In this document: one piece after another, positions 1 through 7,328 of the stretch
Layout of the letters: each line of letters starts with the position of its first letter
Position numbering within the stretch: position 1 is the first letter of the stretch
NCBI GenBank assembly: GCA_964471235.1
Contig: CAYYGL010000129.1
Span: forward strand, 1 to 13,815
DNA: 13,815 nt
Source: CAYYGL01 sp964471235
Lineage (GTDB): Bacteria; Calditrichota; Calditrichia; RBG-13-44-9; J075
Direction: 5' to 3'
Made by a program: the position numbers and the translations under genes
Notes under the pieces: generated by a model
Database searches by the model: none
What the model saw: only the letters and a program-made list of their open reading frames with translations
Told to the model about the DNA's origin: nothing

Positions 1-1389
1 CTGATTCTGGTCTTTCTGGCGGGCATATCGGGGGTGATGGCTCAAACTCCTACGGAGATTTTCCGGGAATTCAAAGACAAGATATGCCGGGTGCAGTTTT
101 ATAAAAATGTCTCTTCTCAATCTCAAATCGGCTCTTATATCAAATTAAAACAATACCGCATTGGGGTGATGGTGAAGCCGGACGGCTTGGTGATGGTCAA
201 CAGTGATGTATACCCCCTCTCTCTGGATATTCTCAGTGGCGAAGGAGCATCTTTCAGTTCCGGCGAACCGACCGATTTTAAAATAAAGTGCAGCGACGGT
301 AGGGAATACCCGGCAGAATTTGTTGGGAAAGATGATATTTCCCAGGTGGCGTTTCTTCAGATTAACAAAGACTCCTTAACCCATGCCTTGCCGTTCGTTC
401 AATTCCAGCCCACGGATAGTGTGACGGTCGGGGATCCGGTATACCTGCTGGAATTCCTGGCGGAGAAATACCATTTTGAACCGCTGTTTACCCCCTTGAC
501 AATCGATGCAATCATCCACTCACCCCGCAAAAAATTTCTGGTCAACAACGCGGTGACCGCGCTTTCTGCCGGCGGTCTGGTCGTCGATGGCAATGGAAAA
601 GCCATTGGTGTCACCCTGCGAACCGAGTTTTCATATCAATTCATGTCGCCCTCGGAATTCGATGAATTCCAGAAAGAATACCTGGAGATTGCGCCCTCGG
701 AATGGTTTACCGGTTTGATCGAGAACCCGCCGGTATTGGTGAGACGAAAATACCGGGGCAAATCCTGGCTGGGCATCGGGATGCAGGCGCTTACCCCGGA
801 ATTGAAGAATTTCTGGAATGTTCCGGCAGAGGGCGGGGTGGTGATTGATCGAATTTATCCCGAATCTCCGGCTGAGAAAGCGGGGTTGAAAATAAAGGAC
901 ATTATCATTGCTTACGATGATAAACCGCTGGAAATTGACCGGGAGGAAGAGTTGAACCGAATGCGGGAACTGGTACTGCAAACTCCGCCCCACAGTCGGG
1001 TGCGTTTGAAAATTTTTCGGGATGGCAAAGTGAAGACAAAAACCGTTACCCTTGCCCCGGCGCCCCGGGCAATTGACCTGGCGGAAAAATATCAATCACC
1101 AGAACTGGGCATTGAAGTGCGCCAATTAACCTATGATGTGTTGTATGATTATAATTTTCCCCCGGATACCAAAGGGGTATATGTCTACCAGGTTGATCGA
1201 GCTTCCCCGGCTGGCATCGGCGGTCTGGAAGTAGGAAGCGTCATTACCAAAGTAAATAATAAGCCGATAACCGATCTGTCCTCATTCCAAGCGGTTATCA
1301 AGGAAGTGATGGCGCAACATCCTCCCAAAATCATGTTTCAAGTGTTGCTTCGCAGTGTGACAGATTTTGTATTTGTGGATCTAAAGTAG
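1..1389 (+). CDS. Exported HtrA-like (S1C family) pseudoprotease with two PDZ domains, 5' end outside window
   Basis: The reading frame is open from base 1, and its first codons read as a hydrophobic signal-peptide core ending near VMAQ. The true start therefore lies upstream; the GTG at 34 and ATG at 37 are probably internal. The product should be periplasmic or surface-exposed. The N-terminal ~230 residues have the trypsin-like layout of HtrA/Deg proteins. Two PDZ domains follow: one from about base 760 (SWLGIGMQ, then GGVVIDRIYPESPAEKAGL) and one from about base 1096 (ELGIEVRQ, then GVYVYQVDRASPAGIGGL). By motif alignment all three catalytic positions are changed: Asp at 205-207 where HtrA has His (NSDV for NHV), Gln at 343-345 for the Asp, and Ala at 568-570 for the nucleophilic Ser (SAGG for NSGG). 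I infer a binding or chaperone role rather than proteolysis. The fold and PDZ calls are firm; the loss of catalysis is inferred. Confidence 0.8.
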   Translation: MILVFLAGISGVMAQTPTEIFREFKDKICRVQFYKNVSSQSQIGSYIKLKQYRIGVMVKPDGLVMVNSDVYPLSLDILSGEGASFSSGEPTDFKIKCSDGREYPAEFVGKDDISQVAFLQINKDSLTHALPFVQFQPTDSVTVGDPVYLLEFLAEKYHFEPLFTPLTIDAIIHSPRKKFLVNNAVTALSAGGLVVDGNGKAIGVTLRTEFSYQFMSPSEFDEFQKEYLEIAPSEWFTGLIENPPVLVRRKYRGKSWLGIGMQALTPELKNFWNVPAEGGVVIDRIYPESPAEKAGLKIKDIIIAYDDKPLEIDREEELNRMRELVLQTPPHSRVRLKIFRDGKVKTKTVTLAPAPRAIDLAEKYQSPELGIEVRQLTYDVLYDYNFPPDTKGVYVYQVDRASPAGIGGLEVGSVITKVNNKPITDLSSFQAVIKEVMAQHPPKIMFQVLLRSVTDFVFVDLK

Positions 1390-1732
1390 GAGATGGGGAT
1401 TGAAGAATGATGATGGATTATTGATGATGGTTACACCTCGTTAAGTCGTATTCCCAAAATCTCATAAATTGTACATTCCATTGAATAGAATCTGTAATTA
1501 CTTCAATCCTCCATTTGCTTATTTCCCGCCTTTTGCAGGTGAATTGCTCATTGTCTTTTATTGGAAACCATCCCTCAAAATTTACCGGCACAGTTTTTCC
1601 CTGCCCCCCGGATTTTTGTTCATGAACGGTGAACTATTCCTCACCTGTTTTGATTTATTTTCCTTGTAAAATCGCCAATAATTCCTTAATTTTTGTAGTT
1701 TTCAAGCTGATTATTTTAGCCGGAGGAAACGT
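1390..1732. other. 343-bp intergenic region between HtrA-like gene and dnaN
   Basis: AT-rich, with no convincing gene. A 66-codon open frame at 1469-1669 lacks a clear ribosome site and looks like chance. It contains a direct repeat GATGATGG (1409-1416 and 1423-1430), a perfect palindrome GTTCATGAAC (1618-1627) and a possible weak promoter just before dnaN. I found no good DnaA box here, so there is no direct evidence that this is the origin. Confidence 0.6.
1664..1692 (+). promoter_or_regulatory. Possible weak promoter for dnaN-recF
   Basis: TTGTAA (1664-1669) is followed by a 17-base spacer and TAATTT (1687-1692), about 40 bases before the dnaN start. The spacing fits a housekeeping sigma promoter, but the -10 matches poorly. 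It is a positional guess. Confidence 0.25.
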
Positions 1733-2890
1733 ATGAAATTTAGTATTCAACGCAATGAAATGTACGAAGCCCTTCAAAAAGTGGCGAGTGTAATTCCCCA
1801 ACGCTCTACCATTACCATGACCCAGAATGTTCTGCTCAAAGCGGCGGAAAACCGTCTGGAATTAACCACCACGGATCTGGAAATCACCATGGTTTCTCAT
1901 GTAACTGCGGAAGTACAGGAAGAAGGCGCCATTGCGATTCCCGGGCGATTGATTCATGATGTGATTCGGGAGCTACCGGATGTGTTGTTAACGTTTGAGT
2001 CGGATTATAATCACCGCTTACAGTTACGCTCTGAGTTTGGTGAATATAAGATTGGCGGTGAAAATCCGGCGGAATTCCCCCAAAATCCGTTGTTGATGGA
2101 AGCCAAAGAAGTGGTGTTGCCCAATGAAGTCCTACGGCGTTTGATTATGCACACCATCTTCGCCTGTTCTACCGATGAACTGCGCCCGGCATTAACCGGG
2201 GTGTTTTTCCAGGTTGGCAGCGGTGTTGCAGACTCCTCCGGAGAGGAAATCGGTGCACCGCCCCAGATTCGAGCAGTTGCCACCGATGGTCATCGGCTGG
2301 GAATGATGCGGTTTAGCGACGAATCTTTGCCGACCGAGGCGTTGCAAGCCATCATTTCCACCCGGGCATTAAACTTTGTGCTCCGCAGTGTGGAAAGTGA
2401 AGGCGTTACCACCATGATGCTGGGGGATAAACATGCCCTGTTTCACATGGATAATACCCAGTTGTTTGCCCGGTTGATCGAAGATATTTATGTGGATTAC
2501 AACCGGGTGATCCCGGAGGGGAGCAATTATGAAATGATCGTTGACACTGCCAGTTTTTCTGCCTCGGTGCGCCGGGTGTCTTTGTTTGCCAATCCCCTCA
2601 GCGCCCAGGTGATTTTACAGATTGACAAGGACCGGGTGCGGGTGCATGCCGAGGATGTGGATTATGGCGGGGAAGCCAGTGAGGAACTCCCCTGCGAATT
2701 CTCCGGTGAAAATTTCCTGATCGGATTTAACTCCCGGTATTTGCAGGATGTGTTAAAACATGTGGAATCTCCCCAGGTGTTGCTGCAATTTGTCCGACCG
2801 GATCAGGCGGTAAAGGTACGCCCCACCGAGGTGGATGAAAATTTTGATCAACTGATGCTGATCATGCCGATCCGACTGGAAAATGATTGA
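1733..2890 (+). CDS. dnaN: DNA polymerase III beta subunit (sliding clamp)
   Basis: Encodes the ring-shaped clamp that tethers replicative polymerase and other DNA enzymes to duplex DNA in the cytoplasm. The 385-residue protein has the three-part clamp fold. Signatures include KFSIQRNEMYEALQKV at the start, LRPALTGVFF and ATDGHRLGM in the middle, and IGFNSRYLQDVL and MLIMPIRL at the end. The start is supported by the ribosome site GGAGGAAA just before ATG 1733. It is slightly long because of a loop of about 12 extra residues at ~161-176, between GVFF and ATDGHRL, and three residues (END) after the usual MP-R-L terminus. recF follows closely, as in many bacteria, but no dnaA lies directly upstream; the neighbour there is an HtrA-like gene and a non-coding gap. 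Confidence 0.97.
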   Translation: MKFSIQRNEMYEALQKVASVIPQRSTITMTQNVLLKAAENRLELTTTDLEITMVSHVTAEVQEEGAIAIPGRLIHDVIRELPDVLLTFESDYNHRLQLRSEFGEYKIGGENPAEFPQNPLLMEAKEVVLPNEVLRRLIMHTIFACSTDELRPALTGVFFQVGSGVADSSGEEIGAPPQIRAVATDGHRLGMMRFSDESLPTEALQAIISTRALNFVLRSVESEGVTTMMLGDKHALFHMDNTQLFARLIEDIYVDYNRVIPEGSNYEMIVDTASFSASVRRVSLFANPLSAQVILQIDKDRVRVHAEDVDYGGEASEELPCEFSGENFLIGFNSRYLQDVLKHVESPQVLLQFVRPDQAVKVRPTEVDENFDQLMLIMPIRLEND

Positions 2891-2976
2891 GCCGAACGGG
2901 AAAATTAATTCTCAACAATACGCAGCATCATCCAGTTGAGCACACCCCGGATGAACCGCACTGTGATGTGAATAGA

Positions 2977-4089
2977 ATGCAGTTAAAACAATTATCATTA
3001 ATGAATTTTCGGAATTATCATGAGGTAACCATTAAATTTTCCGATGGCATCCATGTGTTATTTGGCGAAAACGGTGCCGGGAAAACCAGTATATTGGAAG
3101 CGATTCATTACCTGGCATTAACCAAAAGCTTTCGGACAGGCAACGACAGAAATTTGATTTTAACATCAGAAAAAATGTTTCGGGTTCAGGGAGTTTTTCA
3201 AAATTCGCAGGGTCAAACATTAAAAGTGGCAATTGCTTATTCAATAGATTCCGGAAAACGCTTAACCGTCAATCAGCAATCTCCCCAAACCTTTTCCGAA
3301 TACATCGGTGAAGTGCCGGTTGTGCTGCTCCATCCGGCGGACCTTCGGCTCTCCCAGGGAAGTCCTCAGCATCGCCGCCGGTTTTTGGACGTCTTACTCT
3401 CCCAATCCAGTAAGGTTTATTTACATCATCTCATCCAGTATAACCGCTCGCTGAAGCAGCGGAATCAACTATTGCAGGATCCGTTAACGGAGGTACAATT
3501 GCTGCGTTCCTGGGAAGAGAACCTGGTGAATTACGGGGTGGAATTGATTGTACGCCGCCGGGAAGCTGCAGCTCGGTTGGGGGAGATGGTAACCCGGTAT
3601 TATCGCCAGATCAGCAAGAGCAATGATTTGGTGACCATCGATTACCGCACCAACGTGCCGGGAACAACCGAGGCGGAAATTGCCCGGGGATATCGGGAGA
3701 CATTTGACGAAAAGCGCCACCGGGAGCAAGCTTATGGCACCACGCTGGTCGGTCCCCATCGGGATGATTTGATGTTTTTATTAAACGGAACACCCATGCG
3801 GGAATATGCCAGTCAGGGTGAACATAAGACCCTGGTAATAGCCTTAAAATTAGCGGAGTTTCATTTTTTGCAGGAACAGCGTGCCAGTTCACCGATGTTG
3901 TTGTTTGATGATATCTTCGGTGAGTTGGATGGCAATCGAATTCGCCTGATGCTGCACCAACTAAGCAACATTGGGCAGGTATTTGTTACCACCACTTCCC
4001 GCACGTTTTTTGATAAGGTGCAGGAATTTGAAGCGCCGATTCGTTTTTACCGGGTGGAGAATGGCACGGTTCACTTAACAGACACTTGA
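2977..4089 (+). CDS. recF: DNA replication/repair ATPase RecF
   Basis: RecF is an SMC/ABC-type ATPase that works with RecO and RecR to load RecA at single-strand gaps and help restart stalled forks. From ATG 2977 the protein has 370 residues, normal for the family, and begins with the typical MQLKQLSLMNFRNY. Walker A is GENGAGKTS (residues 30-38). The ABC signature region is YASQGEHKTLVIALKLAEF, and Walker B is MLLFDDIFGELD, near bases 3895-3930. The frame stays open upstream to a TTG at 2887 that overlaps the dnaN stop codon, which would add 30 unconserved-looking residues. I prefer 2977 because the family begins there, although no strong ribosome site precedes either start. It is probably cotranscribed with dnaN. 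Confidence 0.95.
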   Translation: MQLKQLSLMNFRNYHEVTIKFSDGIHVLFGENGAGKTSILEAIHYLALTKSFRTGNDRNLILTSEKMFRVQGVFQNSQGQTLKVAIAYSIDSGKRLTVNQQSPQTFSEYIGEVPVVLLHPADLRLSQGSPQHRRRFLDVLLSQSSKVYLHHLIQYNRSLKQRNQLLQDPLTEVQLLRSWEENLVNYGVELIVRRREAAARLGEMVTRYYRQISKSNDLVTIDYRTNVPGTTEAEIARGYRETFDEKRHREQAYGTTLVGPHRDDLMFLLNGTPMREYASQGEHKTLVIALKLAEFHFLQEQRASSPMLLFDDIFGELDGNRIRLMLHQLSNIGQVFVTTTSRTFFDKVQEFEAPIRFYRVENGTVHLTDT

Positions 4090-4107
4090 GCGATATCAAT
4101 GCAAGTG
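4083..4107 (+). repeat. Short inverted repeat at the end of recF
   Basis: CACTTG (4083-4088, spanning the recF stop codon) pairs with CAAGTG (4102-4107) across 13 bases. It is followed by an A-tract rather than a T-tract, so it is not a classic intrinsic terminator on this strand. Confidence 0.3.
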
Positions 4108-4133
4108 CCTGAAAAAAATATCTTTGGGGTCGT

Positions 4134-4158
4134 TTTTGGCGCGAAAGTTTAGTATATT
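4134..4158 (+). promoter_or_regulatory. Candidate promoter for dciA-gyrB
   Basis: A TATATT hexamer (4153-4158) lies 13 bases after TTTTGG (4134-4139) in an AT-rich 223-bp gap before dciA. A similar TTTTGG-N12-TATATT arrangement precedes the subtilase gene (10605-10628). There is no consensus -35 at standard distance. If this is the promoter, the leader is about 150 bases long. Confidence 0.3.
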
Positions 4159-4171
4159 AATGTTTACTAAA
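4148..4171. promoter_or_regulatory. 24-bp dyad, possible operator over the dciA-gyrB promoter
   Basis: Perfect 7-base arms TTTAGTA (4148-4154) and TACTAAA (4165-4171) are separated by 10 bases. The left arm overlaps the TATATT -10 candidate, where a repressor dimer could block transcription. The binding protein is unknown. Confidence 0.4.
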
Positions 4172-4312
4172 ATTGGGATTTTAAAATAGCGTCTTTTTAA
4201 TAAGTTTTATTACGCAAACACTATCTAATACGATATCTCAAGTTGTCAAACAGGATTAAATAGTGAATCTTACTAACTTAAATTTTTCAAAGAACTTACG
4301 CTTACCCTGTGA

Positions 4313-4609
4313 ATGGATATGGCACACACTCCCGAAAAACATATCCGCGATTCCCTGCTGCGGCTTTTCAAGTCCCTGGGGATGCGGGAGCGCTTCGAGG
4401 AAAATTTAGCCATTGCTCTATGGGATTCCACGGTGGGAAAAGAAATTGCCCGGCATACCGAACCGTTCAAGGTGGTAAAGGGCATCCTGTTTGTCAAAGT
4501 GGCAGATGATGTCTGGCGAAATGAATTAATGTTTCATAAACATGACATTATACAGAGACTCAATCAGCAATTAGGTAAAAAAGCAATTGAGGAAATTAAA
4601 TTTTATTAG
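4313..4609 (+). CDS. dciA: DciA-like (DUF721) replicative helicase loader/accessory protein
   Basis: A 98-residue basic protein of the DUF721/DciA family. In bacteria without DnaC or DnaI, DciA interacts with the replicative helicase DnaB and helps load it. The family pattern is clear: ALWDSTVGKEIARHTEPFKV (residues 35-54), then GILFVKVADDVWRNEL (57-72) and a C-terminal helix ending in LNQQLG. The start could be ATG 4313 or ATG 4319; no clear ribosome site separates them. It sits 14 bases upstream of gyrB and is almost certainly cotranscribed with it. DUF721 genes commonly lie near recF and gyrB, which supports the call. Confidence 0.85.
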   Translation: MDMAHTPEKHIRDSLLRLFKSLGMRERFEENLAIALWDSTVGKEIARHTEPFKVVKGILFVKVADDVWRNELMFHKHDIIQRLNQQLGKKAIEEIKFY

Positions 4610-4623
4610 AGGGAAATCATTTT

Positions 4624-6549
4624 ATGGCGACGAAACAGCAATCGGATTATCAGAACGAATATTCGGCGAAAAATATTCAGGTATTAAAAGGGCTGGAGGC
4701 GGTTCGCCGGCGTCCGGCAATGTATATCGGTGATGTGACTTCCCGCGGGTTGCACCATCTGGTGTATGAAATTGTGGATAACAGCATTGACGAGGCGATG
4801 GCGGGCTTTTGTACCCGGGTGGAAGTAATCATCCACCCGGACGAGAGTATTACCGTTACTGATGACGGCCGGGGAATACCGGTGGATATTCATAAAGAGA
4901 CTGGAAAATCCGCTCTGGAAGTGATTATGACGGTGTTGCATGCCGGAGGGAAATTTGATAAATCCACTTACAAGGTATCCGGCGGGCTGCACGGGGTGGG
5001 GGCCTCGGTGGTGAACGCCCTCTCGGAACGTTGTGAAGCCGAGGTGTTTCGGGACGGCATCATCTGGCGCCAGAAGTATGAGCGAGGCGTTCCCATCACC
5101 CCGGTGGAAAAAGTCGGGAAAACCAAAAAAACCGGCACCCGGATCACATTTTTAGCCGACAGCCAGATTTTTAAAAAAGTGAAGTATAATTTTGACGTTC
5201 TTGCCAGCCGGTTACGAGACCTGGCATTCCTGAACAAGGGGTTAAAAATTACGCTGCGGGATGAGCGGGATGGCAATGAAGAGGTCTTTCATTACAAAGG
5301 CGGGCTGATAGAATTTGTTCGCTATCTCGATCAATCCCGGGTGGCGCTTCACAAACCGATCTTTTTTGAAGATGAACGGGAAGGGGTTAAGGTTGAGATT
5401 GCCTTTGAATACAACGATTCCTTTAGTGAAAATATTTTTTCTTATTGTAACAACGTGAACACCATCGAGGGCGGCACCCACTTGAGCGGTTTTAAAGCGG
5501 CGTTAACCCGAACCCTGAACAATTACGGCAACAAAAACAATTTGTTAAAAAACATTCAGCTCCAGGGAGAGGATACCCGGGAGGGATTGACGGCTATCAT
5601 CAGTGTGAAGGTAGGTGAGCCGCAGTTTGAAGGGCAGACCAAGACCAAATTAGGCAATGGCGAGGTGCGGGGGATTGTGGAATCGGTGGTGAATGAAAAA
5701 TTGGCAGAATTCCTGGAGCAGAATCCTCCGGTGGGACGGAAAATCATAGACAAGTGCATCACGGCTGCCCGTTCCCGGGAGGCGGCAAAGAAAGCCCGGG
5801 AATTGACCCGCCGCAAAAGTGCCCTGGAAAGCAGCACCCTGCCCGGGAAATTAGCGGATTGTTCCATCAGCGATCCTGCCCAGTGCGAGATTTACCTGGT
5901 GGAGGGGGACTCTGCCGGCGGCTCGGCGAAACAGGGGCGCGACCGCCGTTTTCAGGCGATTCTCCCCCTGAAAGGGAAAATTCTGAATGTGGAGAAGTCC
6001 CGCCTGAACAAGGTGCTCTCCAACGAAGAAATTAAAACCATTATCACCGCGCTGGGCACCGGCATTGGCGAGGGTGACTTTGATATGGAAAAACTGCGCT
6101 ACCACCGCATCATCATCATGACCGACGCCGATGTGGACGGCTCCCATATCCGCACCTTGCTGCTCACGTTCTTCTTCCGTTATATGCGCTCCCTGGTGGA
6201 ATTAGGACATGTTTATATTGCCCAACCCCCATTATATCGGGTGAAAGTGGGGAAAGAAGATTTTTACGCTTTTGATGACGATGAGAAAGAAGACCTGGTA
6301 AAACGATTTTCCAAAAATGGCAGCAAAAACAATGTGGTGGTGCAGCGTTACAAAGGGTTGGGTGAAATGAATCCCGAACAACTTTGGGATACTACCATGA
6401 ACCCGGAAAAACGGACCTTGTTGAAGGTCACGCTGGAAAACGCAGCCGAGGCAGACCATATTTTTAGTGTGCTGATGGGCGATAAGGTGGAACCCCGCCG
6501 GGAATTTATTGAGCGGAATGCCAAGTATGTACGGAATCTGGATATTTAA
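4624..6549 (+). CDS. gyrB: DNA gyrase subunit B
   Basis: ATPase subunit of DNA gyrase (A2B2), which introduces negative supercoils. The 641-residue length is the usual short form, lacking the ~165-residue insert of enterobacterial GyrB. The GHKL ATPase domain shows E49 and N53 (YEIVDNSIDEA), DDGRGIPVDIH (80-90) and GGLHGVGASVVNALS (120-134). The TOPRIM domain shows EGDSAGGSAKQGR (E427 onward) and TDADVDGSHI (D501, D503, D505), the metal-binding residues. The C-terminal gyrase motif is QRYKGLGEMNPEQLW. The family length and the closely linked upstream dciA support ATG 4624; the purine-rich AGAGGGAAA ahead of it may be the ribosome site. The residues around the coumarin and quinolone sites look standard. 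gyrA is separated by a small gene and a 499-bp gap. Confidence 0.98.
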   Translation: MATKQQSDYQNEYSAKNIQVLKGLEAVRRRPAMYIGDVTSRGLHHLVYEIVDNSIDEAMAGFCTRVEVIIHPDESITVTDDGRGIPVDIHKETGKSALEVIMTVLHAGGKFDKSTYKVSGGLHGVGASVVNALSERCEAEVFRDGIIWRQKYERGVPITPVEKVGKTKKTGTRITFLADSQIFKKVKYNFDVLASRLRDLAFLNKGLKITLRDERDGNEEVFHYKGGLIEFVRYLDQSRVALHKPIFFEDEREGVKVEIAFEYNDSFSENIFSYCNNVNTIEGGTHLSGFKAALTRTLNNYGNKNNLLKNIQLQGEDTREGLTAIISVKVGEPQFEGQTKTKLGNGEVRGIVESVVNEKLAEFLEQNPPVGRKIIDKCITAARSREAAKKARELTRRKSALESSTLPGKLADCSISDPAQCEIYLVEGDSAGGSAKQGRDRRFQAILPLKGKILNVEKSRLNKVLSNEEIKTIITALGTGIGEGDFDMEKLRYHRIIIMTDADVDGSHIRTLLLTFFFRYMRSLVELGHVYIAQPPLYRVKVGKEDFYAFDDDEKEDLVKRFSKNGSKNNVVVQRYKGLGEMNPEQLWDTTMNPEKRTLLKVTLENAAEADHIFSVLMGDKVEPRREFIERNAKYVRNLDI

Positions 6550-6592
6550 ATGGGAGTTTTGTGAGTCAACGAATGCTTATCAGGAGAAAAAG

Positions 6593-6829
6593 ATGAAAAC
6601 CATGACGTGCAGACAATTGGGCGGGGCATGTGATACAGAGTTCCGTGCTGCTACATTTGAGGAAATGGCTGAGTTGAGTAAGCAGCACGCAATGGAAATG
6701 ATCCAGAAGCAGGACCCGGCACATCTGGATGCAATGCAAAAAATGCAGGAACGGATGAAAAACCCGGATGAGATGAACAAGTGGTTTGAGTCCAAGCGCA
6801 AAGAGTTTGAGTCCCTGCCCGAAAGCTAA
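6593..6829 (+). CDS. Small DUF1059-like protein
   Basis: A 78-residue soluble protein matching my recollection of the DUF1059 family: MKTMTCRQLGGACDTEFRA at the start, with C6 and C13, then FEEMAELSKQHAMEM and an acidic/basic helical tail (MKNPDEMNKWFESKRKEFE). There is no signal peptide. The start at 6593 has a good ribosome site (AGGAG, 6582-6586), whereas the longer frame from 6509 runs into gyrB and has none. The gene lies 43 bases after gyrB on the same strand, so it could be read through from the gyrB transcript. The family's biochemical role is not known to me; the Cys pair and HA motif might bind a metal, but that is speculation. Confidence 0.8.
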   Translation: MKTMTCRQLGGACDTEFRAATFEEMAELSKQHAMEMIQKQDPAHLDAMQKMQERMKNPDEMNKWFESKRKEFESLPES

Positions 6830-6935
6830 AGGTCTGTGGAAAGGCAAACGGCGCATTACCAGGTGTGCTTATGGCGGCAATTTCCGGTGCTCCATTCCTG
6901 CCGGTGAGCTTGAATGATCAGTATTCAGCCATCAG

Positions 6936-6964
6936 TGAATATAGGGATGACGTCATACTATAAT
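6936..6964 (+). promoter_or_regulatory. Candidate promoter upstream of gyrA with palindrome in spacer
   Basis: A perfect -10 hexamer TATAAT (6959-6964) has a weak -35 (TGAATA, 6936-6941) 17 bases upstream. The spacer contains the perfect palindrome ATGACGTCAT (6947-6956). The -35 is also the right arm of TATTCA/TGAATA (6922-6927 and 6936-6941). A gyrA leader from here would be about 360 bases. Confidence 0.4.
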
Positions 6965-7206
6965 TTTGTCGGATTGAAACATTGACATTTATTGAAGAAT
7001 TAGACCTTATGCCCACTTAACGAGTGGATAACCAAAGGGATAGGATGATCGTAAAAATTCATTGTAAATACAGCAGGGCAATAGAATTTCCCAGGATATT
7101 TGGGAGCAGGCCTTTTCCGACCGGAACACTGCCTTCGGGAAAACAAACAATTTATTTGGTAAATATTAATTTTTCAGCGTATTGCCGTAATTATCTGAAA
7201 CGAACC

Positions 7207-7257
7207 TCACCCATCTCCACCCCAACCCCGTTTTTTGGGGCAGGAGGGGTTGGGTGA
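7207..7257. repeat. REP-like imperfect inverted repeat upstream of gyrA
   Basis: Outer arms TCACCCA (7207-7213) and TGGGTGA (7251-7257) enclose C-rich and G-rich runs around GTTTTTT. It resembles the dispersed palindromes with ACCTCACCC...GGGTGA ends found in many bacterial intergenic regions. It ends about 70 bases before gyrA. Confidence 0.45.
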
Positions 7258-7328
7258 AGTGAAGAAACAACCCCTTAACCATGAATAAGATCTATTATCC
7301 ATCAAACAAATAAGAGGACATATTACTG

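Larger units (their letters stand above)
6830..7328. other. 499-bp intergenic region upstream of gyrA
   Basis: No convincing gene. An open frame at 7024-7257 starts with GTG, has no family resemblance and reads through an inverted repeat. The region carries a TATAAT promoter candidate with a 10-bp palindrome, a TTGACA hexamer (6982-6987) without a good -10, several small hairpins (for example TCCCA/TGGGA near 7088-7104 and TTTTCC/GGAAAA at 7113-7143), one DnaA-box-like 9-mer on the minus strand, and a REP-like inverted repeat. It may act as a long regulatory leader for gyrA. Confidence 0.55.

Noticed and set aside
1469..1669. 66-codon open frame upstream of dnaN
   Set aside because: No ribosome site, odd composition rich in Phe/Pro/Leu, no family resemblance; likely chance in an AT-rich gap.
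1390..1732. Replication origin next to dnaN
   Set aside because: I found no DnaA boxes or iterated motifs here; gene order alone is not enough.
6509..6592. Longer start for the DUF1059-like gene, overlapping gyrB
   Set aside because: The ATG at 6593 has a good ribosome site and matches the family start; the extension is gyrB sequence in another frame.
7024..7257. 77-codon open frame before gyrA
   Set aside because: GTG start without ribosome site, and its end translates a REP-like inverted repeat.
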